Source of the DNA: Bacteroidales bacterium
Lineage (GTDB): Bacteria > Bacteroidota > Bacteroidia > Bacteroidales > GCA-2711565
Assembly (NCBI GenBank): GCA_028280405.1
Contig: JANQLW010000021.1
Location: forward strand, 1-64,000
Direction of reading: 5' to 3'
Length of the DNA stretch: 64,000 bases
The position numbers and the translations under genes were made by a program. The notes beneath the pieces were generated by a model. That model did not search any database and had not been told where the DNA came from. It saw nothing but the letters and a program-made list of their open reading frames with translations. Shown piece after piece: positions 59,864 to 64,000 of the stretch. The stretch's first letter is position 1, and every line of letters starts with the position of its first letter.

Positions 59864-60859
59864 ATGGAAACAGTTGTAAGCGGAATCAGACCTACAGGAA
59901 ATTTACATTTAGGGAATTACTTTGGTGCAATCAAAAACTTTATTCGTATGCAGGAAGAAAATAATTGTTATTTCTTCATTGCAGATTATCATTCTTTAAC
60001 TACACATCCAACTCCTGAAAACTTACATGGGAATGTAAAACAGGTTTTGGCAGAATACCTTGCAACAGGACTTGATCCTGAAAAAGCAACTATTTACATA
60101 CAAAGTGATGTTCCTGAGGTTATTGAATTGTATTTGTTACTTAATATGAACGCCTATTTAGGGGAACTGGAGCGCGTAACTTCTTTTAAGGAAAAAGTTC
60201 GTAAGCAACCTGAAAATGTAAATGCCGGCTTATTGACTTATCCAACTTTAATGGCTGCTGATGTGATTATTCATAAAGCAGCAAAGGTTCCTGTTGGTAA
60301 AGATCAGGAGCAAAATCTGGAAATGATGAGAACATTTGCACGTCGTTTTAACAGAATGTATAAAGAAGATTATTTTCCGATTCCCAGTGCATATAATTTT
60401 GGAGAAGCCTTAGTGAAAATCCCTGGATTGGACGGAAGCGGAAAAATGGGAAAATCAGAAGGAGAAGGAAATGCTATTTTCTTGAATGATGAACCCAAAG
60501 TGTTGCAAAAGAAAATTATGCGTGCTGTTACTGATGCAGGACCAACGGAGATGGATCAGGAAAAACCGGAAGCGATTGAAAATTTGTTTACTTTGATGAA
60601 GGTCGTTTCTACTCCGGATACCCTTGAGCATTTTGACGATCTTTACAATAAATGTGAAATCAGATACGGAGATTTTAAAAAGCAGCTGGCTGAAGATATG
60701 CTGAAGTTTACAACGCCATTCCGTGAACGCATCCGGGATATTTATTCAAATACTGATTATTTGAGAAAAGTTGCTGCACAAGGTGCTGAGAAAGCAAGGG
60801 AAAGTGCTTCAAAAACAATTAAGGAAGTAAGAGAAATTATCGGATTCCGACAATTCTAA
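59864..60859 (+). CDS. trpS: Tryptophanyl-tRNA synthetase
   Basis: Charges tRNA-Trp. It has 331 residues. The class I signatures are GIRPTGNLHLGNYFGAIKNF (HIGH equivalent HLGN) and DGSGKMGKSEGEGNAIF (KMSKS equivalent KMGKS). KVPVGKDQEQNLEMMR is typical of this group. The hflX gene starts 1 base after its stop, so the two are cotranscribed and likely coupled. Confidence 0.97.
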   Translation: METVVSGIRPTGNLHLGNYFGAIKNFIRMQEENNCYFFIADYHSLTTHPTPENLHGNVKQVLAEYLATGLDPEKATIYIQSDVPEVIELYLLLNMNAYLGELERVTSFKEKVRKQPENVNAGLLTYPTLMAADVIIHKAAKVPVGKDQEQNLEMMRTFARRFNRMYKEDYFPIPSAYNFGEALVKIPGLDGSGKMGKSEGEGNAIFLNDEPKVLQKKIMRAVTDAGPTEMDQEKPEAIENLFTLMKVVSTPDTLEHFDDLYNKCEIRYGDFKKQLAEDMLKFTTPFRERIRDIYSNTDYLRKVAAQGAEKARESASKTIKEVREIIGFRQF

Positions 60860-60860
60860 T

Positions 60861-62057
60861 ATGGGCCATCAAATAGATAATACAAAAGTAAAGCAGGAAA
60901 CAGCCGTTCTTATAGGAGTAGCTATTAAAGGGCAGGATGCTGACCGGGTAAATGAATACCTTGATGAGTTGGCCTTTTTGGTGGATACTGCCGGAGGATT
61001 ACCCGTTGCCCGTTTTACACAAAGTTTGGATTTTCCTAATCCTAAAACATTTGTTGGGAGTGGTAAGCTGGATGAGATTGCAACCTATATTGAAGAAAAC
61101 GAGGTTGACATGGCTGTATTTGATGATGAATTAAATCCATCACAGCTTCGAAATGTAGAAAAACTGCTTAATTGTAAAATCTTAGACCGAACCAATTTGA
61201 TCCTTGATATTTTTGCTAAGCGGGCCAGAACGGCACATGCAAGAACTCAGGTGGAATTAGCTCAATATAATTATCTTTTACCTCGATTAACACGAATGTG
61301 GACTCACCTTGAGCGTCAACGTGGAGGTATCGGAATGCGTGGGCCAGGTGAAACGGAGATTGAAACAGACCGCCGGATTATTCGTGATAAGATTTCTTTA
61401 TTAAAAAAGAAATTAGCTCAGATTGATAAACAAAAAATCACTCAACGGAAAAATCGTGAAAGTTTAATTCGTGTAGCTTTGGTTGGATATACCAATGTTG
61501 GAAAATCAACAATCATGAATTTGTTGAGCAAGTCGGAAGTGTTTGCAGAGAATAAATTATTTGCTACTCTTGATACTACGGTACGTAAAGTGGTTATAGA
61601 TAATCTTCCATTCCTTTTGACAGATACGGTTGGTTTTATCCGTAAACTTCCACATGGTTTGATTGAGTCATTTAAATCAACCCTGGATGAGGTAAGAGAA
61701 GCCGATGTTTTAATTCATGTGGTTGATATATCACATCCGGATTTTGAGGAGCAGATTAATATTGTGAATCAAACACTGGCTGATATTCATGTAGTTGAAA
61801 AACCGACTCTATTGGTATTCAATAAGATTGATGCATATACTTTTGTGGAAAAAGAAGAGGATGATTTGAGTCCGATGACGAAAGAAAACTATTCATTAGA
61901 AGAGTTAATGAATTCCTGGATGGCAAAAATTAATACCCCTTGTATTTTCATTTCTGCAACTGAAAAAGAAAATTATCATGAATTCCGTGACATCATTTAT
62001 AAGCATGTAAAGGAAATGCATGCGAAACGCTATCCGTACAATAACTTCCTTTATTAA
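60861..62057 (+). CDS. hflX: GTPase HflX
   Basis: Ribosome-binding GTPase that rescues stalled or damaged ribosomes. It has 398 residues. The N-terminal domain is conserved (KTFVGSGKLDEIATYI, DRTNLILDIFAKRARTAHARTQVELAQYNYLLPRLT, RGGIGMRGPGETEIETDRR). The G-domain has G1 VGYTNVGKSTIMNLL, G3 DTVGFIRKLPHGL and G4 NKID. It is coupled to trpS upstream. Confidence 0.96.
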   Translation: MGHQIDNTKVKQETAVLIGVAIKGQDADRVNEYLDELAFLVDTAGGLPVARFTQSLDFPNPKTFVGSGKLDEIATYIEENEVDMAVFDDELNPSQLRNVEKLLNCKILDRTNLILDIFAKRARTAHARTQVELAQYNYLLPRLTRMWTHLERQRGGIGMRGPGETEIETDRRIIRDKISLLKKKLAQIDKQKITQRKNRESLIRVALVGYTNVGKSTIMNLLSKSEVFAENKLFATLDTTVRKVVIDNLPFLLTDTVGFIRKLPHGLIESFKSTLDEVREADVLIHVVDISHPDFEEQINIVNQTLADIHVVEKPTLLVFNKIDAYTFVEKEEDDLSPMTKENYSLEELMNSWMAKINTPCIFISATEKENYHEFRDIIYKHVKEMHAKRYPYNNFLY

Positions 62058-62066
62058 ATAATTTGA

Positions 62067-62127
62067 AGGGCTAAAGCCCTAAATCTATTTCCAGATTCTA
62101 TCTTAAACCCGGAGCTAAAGCACCGGG
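62067..62127. repeat. Two hairpins sharing a GCTAAAGC core
   Basis: AGGGCTAAAGCCCT (62067-62080) and CCCGGAGCTAAAGCACCGGG (62108-62127) are separate hairpins with the same central GCTAAAGC. Short REP-like elements of the GGGCTAAAGCCC type are widespread between Bacteroidota genes. They fill the gap behind hflX and may also help terminate it. Confidence 0.6.
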
Positions 62128-62173
62128 CTAATAAACTTTAACAAAATCTTGTCCCGAAATTTCAGGATTGATA

Positions 62174-62204
62174 CTTGATACTTGTTTCTAAAAATCTATC
62201 TTTG
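62174..62204 (+). promoter_or_regulatory. Promoter of lnt
   Basis: CTTG (62174-62177), a 19-base spacer, then TATCTTTG (62197-62204), an exact -7 box, 22 bases before the ATG. Confidence 0.5.
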
Positions 62205-62226
62205 TCTCAGATAATTTACTCAACCA

Positions 62227-63846
62227 ATGAAAAAGATTCATCTGATCGCTTTAGGAGTGTTAAGCGGTGTTTTATTTGCTTTAGGATGGCCTTTAAGAGG
62301 ATTTCCATTTATCCTTTTTTTTGCCTTTATTCCTATTCTCTTTGTAGATGATTATTTGATCAAATTCAAAAACGACTTTAATCGGTTTAGTATTTTTTTC
62401 ATGCTGTATCCGGGTTTTTTTGTGTTTAATGCATTAACCGTTTATTGGATCTGGAATTCAACAATTTCCGGAGGAATAGGTGCCCTGTTTCTGAATTCCT
62501 TTTTTATGACTACTGCATTTACCCTGTATCATATAAGTAGAAGACAATTATATGGGTATCAAAAAGGAAGTTTTCTATTGCTCTTCTTTTGGATTGCGTT
62601 TGAATATTTTCATCTCGACTGGGAGTTGTCTTTCCCCTGGCTAAATCTTGGAAATGGATTTGCCATGCATCATAAATTGATCCAATGGTATGAGTATACA
62701 GGTACCTTGGGAGGCTCTTTCTGGATTGTTTTGGTCAATCTCTTGGTATATAAACTAATTCTTCGTTACAGAAAATATAAGTCATTTGGTATAGGTGAAT
62801 ATGTTTTGAGTGGAATTATGCTATTAGTCATTGTAATTCCCATTTTGATTTCTCTCAATATTTATAAGAATTATGAAGAGAACATAGATTCCTTAGATGT
62901 AGTTGTAACCCAGCCCAACCTTGATCCCTATAAAGAGCAATATAACTTACCTTACCGGACGGTAATAAGAAGAATCACAGATCTGACAGATAAAAAAATT
63001 GACAAAAATGTAGATTTTATTGTATGCCCCGAGTCTGCAAATCAACAGGATATTTTTGAGGATAGAATAGATTATTATGAGTCGAATCAAATGCTCAGAA
63101 GATATCTCCGTAAATATCCTGAAACGAAATTGATCATTGGTGCATCTACTTTTAGATTTGTAAACGGAAAAGATACCTTAAGTAATGCAACCAGATGGCA
63201 TTCAGTCGTAAAGAAACATTATTGGGCATTTAATACAGCCATGTATTTTGAAAAGAATGATCCTGTTCAATTATATCATAAATCCAAATTAACCCCGGGG
63301 GTTGAAAAGATGCCTAGCTGGGGTATTCTTAAGCCTCTTGAAAAATTTGCGATTGATCTAGGAGGAACAATAGGTACTTTAGCTACTGATGACAAGCGTA
63401 AGAACTTTGTGTCCAGAGATGGAACTAAAATAGCAACAGTTATTTGTTATGAGTCCATTTACGGTGAATTTGTTTCCCGTTTTGTTAAAAATGGTGCGCA
63501 TGTAATATTCATTATTACCAATGATGGATGGTGGGGTGATACTCCGGGTTATAAACAACATTTTTCAATGGCAAAACTCAGAGCGATTGAAAACAGACGT
63601 TCAATTGCGAGGTCTGCAAATACCGGAATTTCATGTTTTATAAATCAGAGAGGAGATGTTAGCCAACCTACAGAGTACTGGGTAAGAGATGTAATCCGTG
63701 AAAAAATCAACCTGAATAGCGAACTTACATTTTATACAGAGAATGGAGATTATATAGCAAGAATTTCTTCTTTGATAACAGTTTTGTTTATGCTGCTTGC
63801 AATATCTATGGGTATTATAAACAGTAGAAAAAAGCTGAAGAAATAA
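62227..63846 (+). CDS. lnt: Apolipoprotein N-acyltransferase
   Basis: Adds the third acyl chain to lipoproteins in the inner membrane. It has 539 residues. About six helices precede the nitrilase-fold domain (LIALGVLSGVLFALGWPL, FPFILFFAFIPILFV, LLFFWIAFEYFHLDWELSFPWLNLG). The catalytic Cys is in TVICYESIYGEFVSRF; ITNDGWWGDTPGYKQHFSMAKLRAIENRRSIARSANTGIS is the family segment. It serves lipoproteins such as GldD, the SusD protein and the propeller protein encoded here. Its stop codon abuts the stop of the next convergent gene. Confidence 0.95.
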   Translation: MKKIHLIALGVLSGVLFALGWPLRGFPFILFFAFIPILFVDDYLIKFKNDFNRFSIFFMLYPGFFVFNALTVYWIWNSTISGGIGALFLNSFFMTTAFTLYHISRRQLYGYQKGSFLLLFFWIAFEYFHLDWELSFPWLNLGNGFAMHHKLIQWYEYTGTLGGSFWIVLVNLLVYKLILRYRKYKSFGIGEYVLSGIMLLVIVIPILISLNIYKNYEENIDSLDVVVTQPNLDPYKEQYNLPYRTVIRRITDLTDKKIDKNVDFIVCPESANQQDIFEDRIDYYESNQMLRRYLRKYPETKLIIGASTFRFVNGKDTLSNATRWHSVVKKHYWAFNTAMYFEKNDPVQLYHKSKLTPGVEKMPSWGILKPLEKFAIDLGGTIGTLATDDKRKNFVSRDGTKIATVICYESIYGEFVSRFVKNGAHVIFIITNDGWWGDTPGYKQHFSMAKLRAIENRRSIARSANTGISCFINQRGDVSQPTEYWVRDVIREKINLNSELTFYTENGDYIARISSLITVLFMLLAISMGIINSRKKLKK

Positions 63847-64000
63847 TTATTGGATAATTATTTTTTCTTTGAATATCTGATCTTCAGTTTCTAGTTTTAC
63901 GAAGTAATTTCCTTTTGACAAATGCTTTAGATTTAAACTTATAGTATGATCTCCAAATAATGTTTTATATTCTTTGAAATAACACATTTTGCCTGTCTGA
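63847..64000 (-). CDS. C-terminal end of a type IX secretion (Por) sorting-domain protein
   Basis: Fifty codons and a stop of a minus-strand gene that runs off the window. The tail reads ISLNLKHLSKGNYFVKLETE then DQIFKEKIIIQ, the T9SS type A sorting domain (L-x-x-L-x-x-G-x-Y ... KKI-I-x-Q). Such domains direct secretion and surface anchoring by the type IX system. The passenger domain is outside. Its stop codon (63847-63849) touches the lnt stop with no gap. Confidence 0.85.
   Translation of the reverse strand, partial: QTGKMCYFKEYKTLFGDHTISLNLKHLSKGNYFVKLETEDQIFKEKIIIQ

Overview
The window is about 64 kb of chromosome from a low-GC member of the Bacteroidota. Four kinds of evidence point there: a SusC/SusD pair with a FecR anti-sigma factor and an ECF sigma factor; gliding-motility genes gldD and gldE in the rng-HU-mutY-ssb-gldE-gldD order; a protein end with a type IX secretion sorting domain; and many promoters of the Bacteroidota form (TTTG, about 19-21 bases, TAnnTTTG). 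A class II ribonucleotide reductase and rpoN fit a free-living, possibly gliding relative of the Cytophagales, Sphingobacteriales or Chitinophagales. The genus cannot be read from the sequence. I see no CRISPR array, prophage or intact insertion sequence.

Layout. 1-8969 is a TonB-dependent uptake locus: susD (cut by the window edge), susC and fecR on the minus strand, then a Schlafen/AlbA_2-type gene with repeats around it, and the ECF sigma factor facing the other way. 9028-15578 holds a DUF302 protein, a beta-lactamase-fold lipoprotein, a two-component system of the RprX/RprY kind, pgi, a nitroreductase and purN. 15795-18548 is acpP-fabF-rnc plus an IPExxxVDY protein. 18689-24492 carries pheS, a cyclophilin lipoprotein, tdk, rsmI, a possible sigma-54 small-RNA unit, a Nudix hydrolase, a thioredoxin-fold protein and a polyprenyl diphosphate synthase. 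24622-28011 has a radical SAM gene coupled to a helical-repeat protein, then a CxxC protein, a 6-bladed beta-propeller lipoprotein and a decayed Cys-rich peptide gene.

28157-39195 has nrdJ, an MBL-fold hydrolase, tatD, asparaginase, tRNA-Ser(GGA), an ExbB / 4-TM / ExbD / ExbD energy-coupling operon, a CPBP protease, dusB and a HAD hydrolase. 39293-49409 has a CAU tRNA followed by a duplicated tRNA 3' end, fhs divergent from a LysR regulator, an outer-membrane barrel protein, a PAP2-like membrane protein, rpoN, asnS, a DAHP synthase/chorismate mutase fusion, corA and an XRE regulator. 49690-53908 is a short exopolysaccharide export module (Wza-like lipoprotein, Wzc-like BY-kinase, PPP-type phosphatase). 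53941-64000 is the gliding/repair/translation block: gldD, gldE, ssb, mutY, HU, a 29-residue basic protein, rng, trpS, hflX and lnt, then the end of a type IX-secreted protein.

How the parts work together: the ExbB/ExbD complex is the type of motor that would power SusC-like receptors, and the ECF sigma/FecR pair would control the receptor. RpoN is encoded here, which makes the sigma-54-like promoter at 22091 plausible. Most genes are ordinary housekeeping genes. The less explained signals are the small transcription units between genes (12888-13016 and 22091-22317), the repeat protein at 25398, the duplicated tRNA end near 39490 and the rearranged sigma/FecR locus.
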